64,000 nt of DNA from Flavobacterium branchiicola. Its GTDB lineage: Bacteria; Bacteroidota; Bacteroidia; Flavobacteriales; Flavobacteriaceae. This document shows, in pieces, positions 18,542 through 28,512 of this stretch. Each line of letters begins with the position of its first letter. Positions within the stretch are counted from its first letter, which is position 1. Where the stretch lies: NCBI RefSeq assembly GCF_018383905.1, contig NZ_JAGYWA010000007.1, positions 1-64,000 of the forward strand. Reading direction: 5' to 3'. The translations under genes and the position numbers were made by a program. The notes under the pieces are model-generated. The model saw nothing but the letters and a program-made list of their open reading frames with translations, had not been told where the DNA came from and did not search any database.

Positions 18542-21205
18542 ATGAAAATAGGAATTGATGTAGGCGGAAGTCATGTTACCATAAGCGTTTTAGTAAACAA
18601 CACCCTTAACAATCAACCTAGGCAGTTGATTAGAAAAGAGATCAATTCAAATGAAAATGCAGCTGCTATTATTGCTTCAATAGGAAATGGTATTAAAGAA
18701 ATAGTAGCAGAAGAAAAGCAAATTGAGGTTGTCGGAATCGCTTTTCCCGGACCGTTTAATTATGAAAAAGGTGTGAGCGAAGTTCTGGGAGTTGGAGGGA
18801 AATTTGAAAGCACTTTTGGAATTCATTTGCAGCAGGCACTCCAAAATTTCACCAATCAGAAAACGGTTCCTTTTGTTTTTTCCAATGATGCAGATTGTTT
18901 TGCAGAAGGAGCTTATTTCCGTCACGAATTAAAGAGTAAAAGAATTGTTTTTCTCACTTTGGGAACCGGATTTGGTTCGGCTTTTATGGTTGATGGCCAG
19001 ATAATGAAACAGCACGAAGACATTCCTTCAACAGGAGTTTTTTACAATCAGCCCTTTCTGGGAACACTTGCAGATGAATGCTTTTCAGTCCGATGGTTTT
19101 TGGCAGAATACAAACGTCTTTCGGGAGAAAATATTAAGTCGGTCAAAGAAATAGCAATGTTAAATACAGCAATTTCCGAAGCAGTGTTTTTCAATTTTGG
19201 AGATAATATGGGAAATTTTCTTTTTCCCTGGCTGGAGAAATTCCAATGCGAAGAATTGGTCATTGGCGGCAATATTGCTAAAGCTAAAGCCTTGTTTATG
19301 CCGGCTTTGGAAGACAGATTAAAAGAATTAAAAATAAAAGTAAATATCATTTTCTGTGATGATGCTGAGCGAAGTATTCTTAGAGGAGCTACAATTATCG
19401 CAGACAAGAAAAGTAAAATACAAATGGAAAAAACAATGCATGCTAAAAGAAAAACCACTCAGCCATTATTACCTGTAAAAGCCATTGTAAAAGAGAATGA
19501 GCAATACAATGTTTTCCCTTCTTTTTCAGTCAATTCTCAGGTTTTGACCGGATTTGATACACTGGCAAATCAGATTGCAGCACAAAAAATAGTTGTTATT
19601 GATGGATTTGGTGGCGTTCTTTGGGAAAATTTCAGAAGCAAACTTAATACATTTTTAGTTGAAAAAAATATAAATGCTCTATGGTATGATATCGACTCCT
19701 GTTTGAAATCTTCAGAAGAAATTGATTCCATTATCAAACCTAACCTAAACGGAGATGATCCGGTTTTTGGGAAAAAATATTTAGGCGTACTTTCCGATTT
19801 TTTCGATCCTGAAAAATTAAAAATGCTTCACCCAGATACCACAGCAGATCTTTGCATTGTGTACGGAACTGGAGCTTCTTTGGCTAATTGGAACGGACAG
19901 CTGATTTATGTTGATGTACCGAAGAATGAAATTCAATACCGAATGCGAGCGGGTTCAGCCAAAAATTTGGGTTGTACTTCTATTTTACCTTATTCGCAGA
20001 TTTACAAAAGATTGTATTTTATCGAATGGCCTGTTTTTAATCTGCATAAGGAAGATTTGCTGCCTAAAATGGATTTGATTATAGATGAACAGCGAATCGA
20101 CGAAATTACCTGGATGCACGGAAATGATTTCAGAGCTGCACTAGATTTAATGCTCGAAAGTCCGTTACGCGCCCGCCCTTGGTTTGAAGCCGGAGTTTGG
20201 GGCGGTCACTGGATGAAAAATCATATTGAAGATTTAAATCAGGAAGAAGTAAATTATGCATGGTCTTTTGAATTAATAAGTCCTGAAAACGGAATTGTCT
20301 TTGAAGGAAACAATCATTTATTGGAAGTTTCTTTTGATTTTCTGTTATTTCATGACAATAAAAAAGTATTAGGAAAAGCTGCAGAACGTTTCGGGAATTA
20401 TTTTCCAATTCGCTTTGATTATCTGGACACTTTCGACGGAGGTAATCTTTCGGTACAATGCCATCCGCGTCCGGAATATATTAAGGAGAATTTTGGAGAA
20501 CCTTTTACGCAAGATGAAACCTATTATATACTCGATTGCGAAGAAGACGCCGAAGTATATTTAGGTTTTCAGGAAGACATTGATCCTGATGAATTTAAAA
20601 ATGCACTAATCGAATCTCAGGAAAAAGCAGAAGAAATAGATATTGTAAAATATGTACAAAAGTTCACGGCGCAAAAGCACGATTTATTTCTGATTCCAAA
20701 TGGAACTATTCATGCTTCCGGAAAGAATAATATGGTATTAGAAATTAGTAGTACACCTTATATTTTCACTTTTAAAATGTACGATTGGGTTCGTCCGGGA
20801 TTAGACGGAAAACCACGTCCCATCAATATCGAACACGGATTCAAGAATGTTTATTTTGACCGTAAAGGGGAACGAATTACCAATGAATTCATTTCAAAAC
20901 CAAAAGCGATTAAAGAATTTCCGAATGGTCGAAAAATGAGTTTACCCACACACGAAGAGCATTTTTATGCTGTTGACCGTTACGAATTTACCGGAGAAAT
21001 TGAGATTGAAACCTTAGGCCAATGTCACATTTGTATGTTGGTAGAAGGTGAAATTGCAGAAGTAAGCGCAGGCCAGCACAACCAAAAATTCAAATATGCC
21101 GAAACTTTTGTCATACCGGCCAATGTTACTAAATACAAAATTAAACACCTAAGCGACAAAAAAGCATTTGTTGTGGTTTCTTATGTAAAAGACAGCTGGT
21201 GTTAA
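18542..21205 (+). CDS. ROK sugar kinase fused to mannose-6-phosphate isomerase through a degenerate kinase-like domain
   Basis: From ATG 18542 this is an 887-residue, three-part protein. Residues 1-290 are a ROK kinase (IGIDVGGSHVTISVL phosphate loop, SNDADCFAEGAY with the catalytic Asp, LGTGFGSAF), but the ROK zinc motif CxCGxxGCxE is absent. Residues about 320-540 look like a nucleoside-kinase-type fold; VVIDGFGGVLWENF at 351 sits where a P-loop would be but lacks the GK[ST], so it is probably not an active ATPase. Residues about 540-887 are a type I phosphomannose isomerase with cupin metal ligands (QCHPRPEY, DETYYIL, PNGTIHASG). The fusion would turn mannose into mannose-6-phosphate and then fructose-6-phosphate, with glucose or fructose as other possible kinase substrates. 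An in-frame upstream start at 18479 would overlap gntR and is rejected. Gene order, gntR before it and a sugar porter after it, supports mannose use. Confidence 0.88.
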   Translation: MKIGIDVGGSHVTISVLVNNTLNNQPRQLIRKEINSNENAAAIIASIGNGIKEIVAEEKQIEVVGIAFPGPFNYEKGVSEVLGVGGKFESTFGIHLQQALQNFTNQKTVPFVFSNDADCFAEGAYFRHELKSKRIVFLTLGTGFGSAFMVDGQIMKQHEDIPSTGVFYNQPFLGTLADECFSVRWFLAEYKRLSGENIKSVKEIAMLNTAISEAVFFNFGDNMGNFLFPWLEKFQCEELVIGGNIAKAKALFMPALEDRLKELKIKVNIIFCDDAERSILRGATIIADKKSKIQMEKTMHAKRKTTQPLLPVKAIVKENEQYNVFPSFSVNSQVLTGFDTLANQIAAQKIVVIDGFGGVLWENFRSKLNTFLVEKNINALWYDIDSCLKSSEEIDSIIKPNLNGDDPVFGKKYLGVLSDFFDPEKLKMLHPDTTADLCIVYGTGASLANWNGQLIYVDVPKNEIQYRMRAGSAKNLGCTSILPYSQIYKRLYFIEWPVFNLHKEDLLPKMDLIIDEQRIDEITWMHGNDFRAALDLMLESPLRARPWFEAGVWGGHWMKNHIEDLNQEEVNYAWSFELISPENGIVFEGNNHLLEVSFDFLLFHDNKKVLGKAAERFGNYFPIRFDYLDTFDGGNLSVQCHPRPEYIKENFGEPFTQDETYYILDCEEDAEVYLGFQEDIDPDEFKNALIESQEKAEEIDIVKYVQKFTAQKHDLFLIPNGTIHASGKNNMVLEISSTPYIFTFKMYDWVRPGLDGKPRPINIEHGFKNVYFDRKGERITNEFISKPKAIKEFPNGRKMSLPTHEEHFYAVDRYEFTGEIEIETLGQCHICMLVEGEIAEVSAGQHNQKFKYAETFVIPANVTKYKIKHLSDKKAFVVVSYVKDSWC

Positions 21206-21286
21206 TTTCCTGCATTAACTAATAACCAATAACTAAGATTTTATGCGATTGCCAAAAGCAATTGTCATGGAAAAACTACATTTATT

Positions 21287-22672
21287 ATGGAAAAAAAAAG
21301 AACTAATTATTTTATCGCTCTTATTACGCTCATTGCTGCATTAGGAGGTTTTTTATTTGGTTTTGATATGGCTGTGGTAAGCGGTATTATCGAACCCTTG
21401 AAATTACAATACCAATTATCATCTGCTCAGGAAGGATTATTTGTTTCCTGCGCATTGTTAGGTTGTATTATCGGAGTAGCTTTTTCAGGCTATTTAAGTG
21501 ATAAAATAGGAAGAAAAAAAGTATTGTTTGTTTCTGCAATTTTATTCTTAATAAGTGCAATCGGATTTGCATTTTCAGAAGCCTATCCCGTATTGATTTT
21601 GTTTCGTGTCCTTGCAGGAATGGGGGTTGGCGTAGCTTCAAATGTATCTCCGCTTTACATTTCAGAAGTAGCGCCTTCACACAAACGCGGACAGTTGGTG
21701 GTTTTTTATCAACTGGCCATAACTGTTGGAGTTCTGGCAGCATATATCAGTAATTTTTTCCTTCAAAAACAGGCTTCTTCGTATTTAGGATCTGGCAACG
21801 GTTTATTCTATTGGATGTTTGTAGAAAATGTTTGGCGCGGAATGTTTATCGTTGGAGTTATTCCCGCCGCTGCATTTTGTTTACTGCTATTGATCGTTCC
21901 TGAAAGTCCGCGTTGGCTAATACAATACAACAAAAATGAAGAAGCTCTGGAAATATTAACCAAAATAAATGGAGAACAAACGGCACAAACAGAACTGAAT
22001 TCAATCATAGAAATGACGAGCCAAAAAGCGGGAGGTATAAAAGAATTACTGCGTTTGCCTTTACGTAAATTATTGGTATTGGCGATGGTACTTACGGCTT
22101 TGTCTCAGTTTAGCGGTATTAATGGTGTTATATTTTACGGTCCTACTATTTTAAAATCGGCTGGAATTGTAACGAGCGATGCCTTATTTTATCAAATTAT
22201 TTTAGGATCGGCCAACGTGCTTTTCACCTTTATCGCAATTTCAAAAGTAGACAGTTGGGGGCGCAGACCATTGTACATCACAGGCTCATTATGTGCTGCT
22301 TTTGCGCTGGCATTGACAGGATTTTGCTTCCTTATGAATATTACAGGATGGTTTATGTTAGCAAGCATTATTTTGTTTCTTTTATTCTTTGCCTTTTCCT
22401 TGGGACCATTAAAGTTTGTGATTTCTACAGAAATTTTCCCCACTCATATTAGAGGAACAGCTTTATCTATTTGTATAATGACCATGTGGGTTTCAGACTG
22501 GGTAGTAAATTTATTATTTCCTGTTATGAGAGACGGTTTAGGCATTGCTACTACTTTTTTTATCTTCTCTTTCTTCTGTATACTTTCTTTTGGTTATGCA
22601 AAAAAGAAATTATTTGAAACAAAAGGAAAAAGCCTTGAAGAAATTGAAAAATCCTGGAACCAGGAATTATGA
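21287..22672 (+). CDS. MFS sugar porter (hexose/proton symporter-like)
   Basis: This 461-residue protein has about 12 membrane segments. Sugar-porter signatures are present in order: GGFLFGFDMAVVSG in helix 1, SDKIGRKKVLF after helix 2, VLAGMGVGVASNVSPLYISEVAP, PESPRWL before the central loop, QFSGINGVIFYGP in helix 7, and DSWGRRPLY. Relatives import xylose, glucose, galactose or arabinose with protons. Here, between the mannokinase/isomerase fusion (81 bases upstream) and the GH38 mannosidase (4-base overlap), mannose is the likely substrate. It is an inner-membrane protein. Confidence 0.9.
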   Translation: MEKKRTNYFIALITLIAALGGFLFGFDMAVVSGIIEPLKLQYQLSSAQEGLFVSCALLGCIIGVAFSGYLSDKIGRKKVLFVSAILFLISAIGFAFSEAYPVLILFRVLAGMGVGVASNVSPLYISEVAPSHKRGQLVVFYQLAITVGVLAAYISNFFLQKQASSYLGSGNGLFYWMFVENVWRGMFIVGVIPAAAFCLLLLIVPESPRWLIQYNKNEEALEILTKINGEQTAQTELNSIIEMTSQKAGGIKELLRLPLRKLLVLAMVLTALSQFSGINGVIFYGPTILKSAGIVTSDALFYQIILGSANVLFTFIAISKVDSWGRRPLYITGSLCAAFALALTGFCFLMNITGWFMLASIILFLLFFAFSLGPLKFVISTEIFPTHIRGTALSICIMTMWVSDWVVNLLFPVMRDGLGIATTFFIFSFFCILSFGYAKKKLFETKGKSLEEIEKSWNQEL

Positions 22673-25600
22673 ACTTAAATAAAATTATTTTGAAAGTAAA
22701 AATAGTATTCGCCCTGCTGCTGGCTTTTTCAGTACAATCTCTTTTTGCACAAAAAGAAGTTCCGTTTTTTGGAAAAATCAATTGGATTAATGGTTTTGCC
22801 AAAGAAATTAGCGGAGAAAATATTACGTATAGTTCTGCTTTTCAGGATTATGCTACAGTAGCGCTTTTAACCAGAACTACAGATGGAAATAAAACTATCG
22901 AATGGGAAACAGCACCGGTTCCGGCAAATAGCAAAGATAAATACGTTTATTTCAGTTGGGTGGCAGGACATTCTTCTGGAACAAGCAGCGGAGAGCGTAA
23001 CTTTGATTTATATGTAAATGACGAAAAGACTCTAACGTTTACCACTTTTCCAAAAAATCAAAAAACAAACTGGATTTTTAAAGCAAAGGACGAATCGGCA
23101 TTAGTATTTGAGCAAATCAAACTCGATGGCGCAAATGACGCGCAGGGCTATGCATTTCTTCGTCTTCCGGTAAGTAAAATAAAGCCCGGACTGACAGCAC
23201 GAATTAAAATTGTAGGTCAAAATCAGCGTAGTAATGATTGGTTCATGACTTTTAAATTTGGTTTTGAAGAAAATGTAAAAGTAACTCCCATGCCTTTTCT
23301 TCTAAAAAATGGCACGCAACCTCTGGCACTGACAGTTTTACATTTTGGTAAAGATCAAGCTGTAAAGGTAAAAATCAATGAAAAAGAAAGTTATACCTAC
23401 ACAGCCAAAGACGGAATAAATAGTTTTGACATTCCTGTGAAGGCAGTAACTAATGAGGAAAAAATAAAAGTGGAGGCTTGGGTTGGCAACAAAAAATTTA
23501 TCAGCGACTATTTTGTTGTAAAACCTGTTGTGTACAGAGAAATGCACTTATTGCATCATTCCCATACCGATATCGGATATTCTCATTTGCAGCCCGAAAT
23601 TGTAAAAATTCACAACAAAAATATTGATGATGCACTGGAAATGATTGAAAAAACAAAATCATATCCCGAAGAAGCAAAATTCAAATGGAATATAGAATCA
23701 GTATGGGCAGTTGAAAATTATCTGAAAGAAGCTTCTGCCACTCAAAAAGCGAAGTTTATTGCGGCGGTAAAAAATGGAGATATTCTACTTTCTGCCTTGT
23801 ATGTCAACATGCTGACAGGTTTAAGTCAGGCCGAAGAAATGTTTCATTACACCGATTATGCCGCTCAGTTGCGCAAGGAATTTGGCTTTACTATCAACAG
23901 CGCCATGATTTCAGATGTGCCGGGCTTTGCATGGTCAACCGTAACAGCTTTGTCAAAAGGCGGTGTGAAATATTTCTCTATAGGTTCTAATTTTATGGGA
24001 ATAGACCATCCGTACAGAGGAGACCGAGCGGGACATTTTCTAAAAAATTGGGGAGATAAACCGGTTTGGTGGACTTCGCCATCGGGTGAAGAAAAAGTAT
24101 TGTTTTGGGCAGGAGCCAAAGGATATTCCTCCTGGCACGGCATGCAGCCCGGAAATATTTATGAACGCGGAGCCCGTAAAATTGCGGATTATTTAAACGA
24201 GCTAACGGCAAACAATTATCCATACGACATGGTACAGTGGCGTTTTAATATCGTAGCAGATAATGGACCAATTGAACCTAATATTTCTGATTTTGTAAAG
24301 AACTGGAATGAAAAATATGCCTCTCCAAAACTAATTCTCAACACGGCAGATAAAATGTTTGAGGCTTTTGAGAGAAAATACGGAGCAGTAATTCCAACTG
24401 TAAAAGGAGATCTTACACCTTATTGGGAAGACGGTGCTCTTTCTACAGCAGAGGAAGAAGGAAAAAACAGAGTCAATAGTTTGCGTTTACAGCAATTAGC
24501 GACACTTTATACCATGTTGAATCCTAAAAAGTATAATCAGCAAAATTTTTACGAAGCCTGGAGAAATATCATAATGTTTCATGAGCATACCTGGGGAGCA
24601 CATAACAGTATCAGCGATCCCGATGCTTCATTTGTAACAGAACAATGGCGTATTAAAAAACAATTCATGCTGGATGCCGATGCGCAGATCAATACACTTG
24701 AGAAAAATTTACTTGAAACATACAGTAGTAATGAATCTAAGAAAATTGCAGTTTTTAATACCTCATCCTGGGCAAGGACCGGACTGGTTACTTTACAAAC
24801 ATCTATAAACGGAAAATCGGTAAAAGATGTTAAGGGAAACATTTATCCCTTGCAAAAATTAAGTAACGGAACAACTGCTTTTATTGCAACCGAAGTGCCT
24901 GCTTTGGGAAGCGCTGTTTATGAAATTACAGACAAAGAAGCATTGATTAAAAATCCATTTGTGATAACAACTAATTCTTTATCTAACGGGAAAATTGAAT
25001 TTATCTGGGATAGAAATAACGGAAGCATTACAAGTTTAAAAAGCACATCAGATTTTAATTATGCCGGAAATTTTAAAAATCAGGGATTAAATAGTTATTG
25101 GTATGTACCGGGTCTGAATCCTGAAGAAGTTCAAACCAATGGAAATGTAGAAGTAAAGGTTCTGGAAACAGGATCTGTAATGACTCAAATAGCGCTAACA
25201 TCTGAGGCGCCGGGAGCAAACAAACTTCAGCGAATTGTTTCGCTTTATGGTGGGAGTGAGGAATTGCTGATAGAGAATATTTTAGATAAAAAAGCCATTC
25301 GAACCAAAGAAGGGGTTCATTTTGGGTATCCATTTAATTCACAATTAAAAACCACTACACTGGATGCCGGTTATGGCAGCATTACATTTTTAAAGGATCA
25401 ATTGCCCGGATCCAATATGGATTATTTATACGGAAAAAGATGGGTAGATGTATCAGATGGAGATAAAGGAATTCAGTGGATGTTTCTTGAGGCTCCGTTG
25501 GTAGAACCAAATAGTATTATTGATGAAAGAAAAGAAGTAGTACCTAATTATAAAGAGTGGAAAAAAACAGAACAACCAACTTCGATATGGTTTTCTTATG

Positions 25601-26013
25601 TAATGAATAATTACTGGCACACCAATTACAAAGCAGATCAGGAAGGCATTGTACGTTTTAAATATGCGCTTCGTCCGCATTTAGAGATTAATAATGTAGC
25701 TATAGAAAAAGAAGCGCAGAAATTTACTCAGCCTTTGATTGCAATGCCTGTAATGAATAATGTGAAATTACCGTCTGGTCTTTTTGAACTAACCAATTCA
25801 AAAATTATAGTAACCAGTCTGTCACCAAACGAAGATGGATCGATACTAATGCGCCTGTTTAATCCTGAGAAAACAGAGCAAACGACAAAATGGATATGGA
25901 AATCGTTACAACCAAAATCAATTACAGCGCGTAGCACAGGAATTGAAAACACCAATACAGCCGAAATTAAAATGGCAGGAAGCGGAGTCTCAGAATATAT
26001 ATTGAAATTCTAA
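22669..26013 (+). CDS. GH38 alpha-mannosidase, exported, with extra N-terminal beta domain
   Basis: This 1114-residue protein starts with ATG overlapping the sugar-porter stop by 4 bases (ATGA), showing tight co-transcription. The signal peptide ends LFAQ. Residues about 30-290 form a beta-rich extra domain. The GH38 catalytic domain starts at HLLHHSHTDIGYSH, with zinc ligands His299 and Asp301. SDVPGFAWS holds the likely nucleophile Asp416. RFNIVADNGP and EHTWGAHNSISDPD are further conserved spots, followed by the large C-terminal beta-sandwich. GH38 enzymes are retaining, zinc-dependent alpha-mannosidases that trim N-glycan mannose. It would free mannose for the transporter and kinase encoded just upstream. 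Linkage is not predictable by eye. Confidence 0.9.
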   Translation: MNLNKIILKVKIVFALLLAFSVQSLFAQKEVPFFGKINWINGFAKEISGENITYSSAFQDYATVALLTRTTDGNKTIEWETAPVPANSKDKYVYFSWVAGHSSGTSSGERNFDLYVNDEKTLTFTTFPKNQKTNWIFKAKDESALVFEQIKLDGANDAQGYAFLRLPVSKIKPGLTARIKIVGQNQRSNDWFMTFKFGFEENVKVTPMPFLLKNGTQPLALTVLHFGKDQAVKVKINEKESYTYTAKDGINSFDIPVKAVTNEEKIKVEAWVGNKKFISDYFVVKPVVYREMHLLHHSHTDIGYSHLQPEIVKIHNKNIDDALEMIEKTKSYPEEAKFKWNIESVWAVENYLKEASATQKAKFIAAVKNGDILLSALYVNMLTGLSQAEEMFHYTDYAAQLRKEFGFTINSAMISDVPGFAWSTVTALSKGGVKYFSIGSNFMGIDHPYRGDRAGHFLKNWGDKPVWWTSPSGEEKVLFWAGAKGYSSWHGMQPGNIYERGARKIADYLNELTANNYPYDMVQWRFNIVADNGPIEPNISDFVKNWNEKYASPKLILNTADKMFEAFERKYGAVIPTVKGDLTPYWEDGALSTAEEEGKNRVNSLRLQQLATLYTMLNPKKYNQQNFYEAWRNIIMFHEHTWGAHNSISDPDASFVTEQWRIKKQFMLDADAQINTLEKNLLETYSSNESKKIAVFNTSSWARTGLVTLQTSINGKSVKDVKGNIYPLQKLSNGTTAFIATEVPALGSAVYEITDKEALIKNPFVITTNSLSNGKIEFIWDRNNGSITSLKSTSDFNYAGNFKNQGLNSYWYVPGLNPEEVQTNGNVEVKVLETGSVMTQIALTSEAPGANKLQRIVSLYGGSEELLIENILDKKAIRTKEGVHFGYPFNSQLKTTTLDAGYGSITFLKDQLPGSNMDYLYGKRWVDVSDGDKGIQWMFLEAPLVEPNSIIDERKEVVPNYKEWKKTEQPTSIWFSYVMNNYWHTNYKADQEGIVRFKYALRPHLEINNVAIEKEAQKFTQPLIAMPVMNNVKLPSGLFELTNSKIIVTSLSPNEDGSILMRLFNPEKTEQTTKWIWKSLQPKSITARSTGIENTNTAEIKMAGSGVSEYILKF

Positions 26014-26043
26014 AAAGTAAAAAACACAATTAGAAAGAGTAAT

Positions 26044-28425
26044 ATGAAAACATTTTCAAAAATAATAACACTAGCGGCAACGAGCCTTTTGCTCTTTTCC
26101 TGCTCAAAGGAAAAAGACAATTTTAACCCGGCTTCGTGGGTTGATCCGCAAATTGGTTCTGTGCACGGACGCTGGTTTTTTTACACGCCGGCTTCATTAC
26201 CATTCGGAATGGCAAAATTGGCCCCGCATACTAATGCTTACGGAAGTGGCGGAAGCTGGGCGCCTTGCGGATATGATGATCGTCATAACTCTATTGAAGG
26301 TTTCGGTCATTTTCATGAATTTCAGATAGGAGGATTGGTTGCTATGCCAATAATCGGAAAATTGCAGACCACTCCGGGAACTTTAGAAAAACCGGAAACC
26401 GGATACAGATCAACTTTTGATAAAAAAGATGAACATGCCGAACCTGGTTATTATTCGGTTTACTTAAAAGAATATGGAATTAAAGCCGAACTAACAGCTA
26501 CAGAAAGAGTAGGTTTTCATCGCTATACTTTTCCTGAATCTGCAGCATCCCGTATTATTTTTGATATAGGACATCGTCAGGGAGAAAGCAGCGGAGTTAC
26601 TGAGGCGACAATGAAACTTTCAGGAAAAAACACTTTAGAAGGAACAATCGAAACCTTTCCGGAATATTTAAAATTCTGTGATCCTGAAAAACGTGTAAAA
26701 ATGTATTTTGTGATTCAGTTAAGTAAAACGCCAACTTCTTACGGTTCATTCGTAGAAGACAAAACGTTCGATGGGCAAAAAACAACTACAGGAACCGGAA
26801 ACGGGATGTACGTAAATTTCGCTACCAAAAAAGGAGAAGTAGTCGAAATGCAGGCTGGACTTTCTTATACCAGTATCGAAAATGCCAAACTGAATTTAAA
26901 AACAGAAGCAACCGGACAGACTTTTGATGCCGTTAAAGAAACAGCGCACGAAAAATGGAACGAAAAATTAGGCCGTATCAAAGTAGAAACCAAAGACAGC
27001 ATCAACAAAGTGAAATTCTACACCGGACTTTATCATGCGCTTTTGGGTCGCGGTTTAGCGAGTGATGCCAACGGAAGTTATCCAAGACATGATGGTAAAG
27101 TTGGGCATATCCCATTAAATGAAAATGGAAAACCAAAATACAATCATTATAACACAGACGGAATTTGGGGGGGATTTTGGAATCTTGGACAATTGTGGGC
27201 ATTGGCTTATCCGGATTATTTAAGTGAATATATTCAGTCGAATCTTGATTTTGCAAAAGAAACAGGCTGGTTACACGACGGAGTGGCTGCCGGAGCACAT
27301 TCTAATGGTGTACAAACCAATTGTTTTGGTTTAATGATTGCTGCAACTTACAACAGCGGTATTCGTGATTTTAATGTGCAGGAAGCCTATAATATTGCCT
27401 ATAAAAATGAAACGGGTTATAATAATCGCCCTTTTGGTTCCGGAAAATACGACTTGGCTTATTTTGTAAAAGAAGGTTATATTCCGTCAAAAGATACTAC
27501 ACTTGCCAACGGATGGGTATTCAATTTCGGGGCATCACATACTCTTGAATTTGCGTATACCTCTTATGGAGTATCTCAGTTTGCGAAAGCTTTAGGCAAA
27601 AAAGAAGATTATAAAAAACTTAGTAAACAGGCAGAAAACTGGAAAAATATATTTGATACGGAAACCAAATTTATACGTCCGCGCTATCAGGACGGAAAGT
27701 TTATTGAAAACTTTAACCCAATGCAGGCCTGGAGAGGATTTCAGGAAGCAAACGCTTATCAATATACCTGGTATGTACCTCAGGATCCGGCAGGATTAAT
27801 CAAAACATTAGGTTTGGATTTGTTCAATAAACGTTTGGAAACCACCTTTAATGAAAGTCAGAAATCAACTTTTGGCGGTGGAAACGGAATTGATAGTTTT
27901 TCGGGACTGGAAATGTTGTATAACCACGGAAATCAGCCTTGTCTGCACCATTCTTTTCTGTTTAATTATTCTGGGAAACCGTGGTTAACACAAAAATGGT
28001 CCCGCATGATTTGTGATGAATTCTATGGAGCCGAGCCACTTCACGGTTATGGATTTGGTCAGGATGAAGATCAGGGACAATTAGGAGCCTGGTTTGTCAT
28101 GGCGTCTATAGGTCTTTTTGATGTTCAGGGGCATGCAGCAATGAATCCGACATTTCAATTTGGAAGTCCGCTATTTGATAAAGTAACTATTAAACTGGAT
28201 AAAAAATATTATAAAGGCGATGAGCTTGTAATTGAAACAAAAAACAATTCAAAGAAAAACAAGTACATCCAATCGGCTTCTTTCAATGGAAAAAAAGAAG
28301 AAAATGCCTGGATAAACAGAAAAAAACTTACCGATGGAGGCACCTTAATTTTTGAAATGGGACCAAAACCGAATACGAACTGGGGCGTAAAAACACCACC
28401 GCCATCAATGAGTACCAGTAAATAA
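26044..28425 (+). CDS. Divergent GH92 alpha-mannosidase, lipoprotein
   Basis: This 793-residue protein has a lipoprotein signal (LLFSC, Cys about residue 20, then SKEKDN). It aligns with GH92, calcium-dependent inverting alpha-mannosidases: WVDPQIGS and LPFGMAKLAPHT at the N terminus, and FQEANAYQYTW with Glu568 in the place of the general acid of BT3990. QDEDQGQLGAWFVM carries the base-region acids Asp674, Glu675 and Asp676. It departs from the family at the normally strict HGNEPSHH motif, which reads HGNQPCLHH here (Gln631). The second GH92 at 32390 keeps the standard form. This argues for a different specificity or subgroup. It is 30 bases after the GH38 gene. The lipid anchor may place it at the cell surface; sorting is not certain. 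Confidence 0.85.
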   Translation: MKTFSKIITLAATSLLLFSCSKEKDNFNPASWVDPQIGSVHGRWFFYTPASLPFGMAKLAPHTNAYGSGGSWAPCGYDDRHNSIEGFGHFHEFQIGGLVAMPIIGKLQTTPGTLEKPETGYRSTFDKKDEHAEPGYYSVYLKEYGIKAELTATERVGFHRYTFPESAASRIIFDIGHRQGESSGVTEATMKLSGKNTLEGTIETFPEYLKFCDPEKRVKMYFVIQLSKTPTSYGSFVEDKTFDGQKTTTGTGNGMYVNFATKKGEVVEMQAGLSYTSIENAKLNLKTEATGQTFDAVKETAHEKWNEKLGRIKVETKDSINKVKFYTGLYHALLGRGLASDANGSYPRHDGKVGHIPLNENGKPKYNHYNTDGIWGGFWNLGQLWALAYPDYLSEYIQSNLDFAKETGWLHDGVAAGAHSNGVQTNCFGLMIAATYNSGIRDFNVQEAYNIAYKNETGYNNRPFGSGKYDLAYFVKEGYIPSKDTTLANGWVFNFGASHTLEFAYTSYGVSQFAKALGKKEDYKKLSKQAENWKNIFDTETKFIRPRYQDGKFIENFNPMQAWRGFQEANAYQYTWYVPQDPAGLIKTLGLDLFNKRLETTFNESQKSTFGGGNGIDSFSGLEMLYNHGNQPCLHHSFLFNYSGKPWLTQKWSRMICDEFYGAEPLHGYGFGQDEDQGQLGAWFVMASIGLFDVQGHAAMNPTFQFGSPLFDKVTIKLDKKYYKGDELVIETKNNSKKNKYIQSASFNGKKEENAWINRKKLTDGGTLIFEMGPKPNTNWGVKTPPPSMSTSK

Positions 28426-28512
28426 TAAAGAGCTTTTAATGTACTCAATAATCTAAAAAACTAGTAATAAAAACGACCACTATTGTACTATCAATAGTTC
28501 AAATTAAAACAA

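Noticed and set aside
27934..27936. Reading the HGNQP change as loss of the GH92 general acid, as in mannose-1-phosphate uncapping enzymes.
   Set aside because: Spacing from the base-region acids places the general acid at Glu568 in QEANAYQYTW, which is intact. The changed residue is another active-site position.
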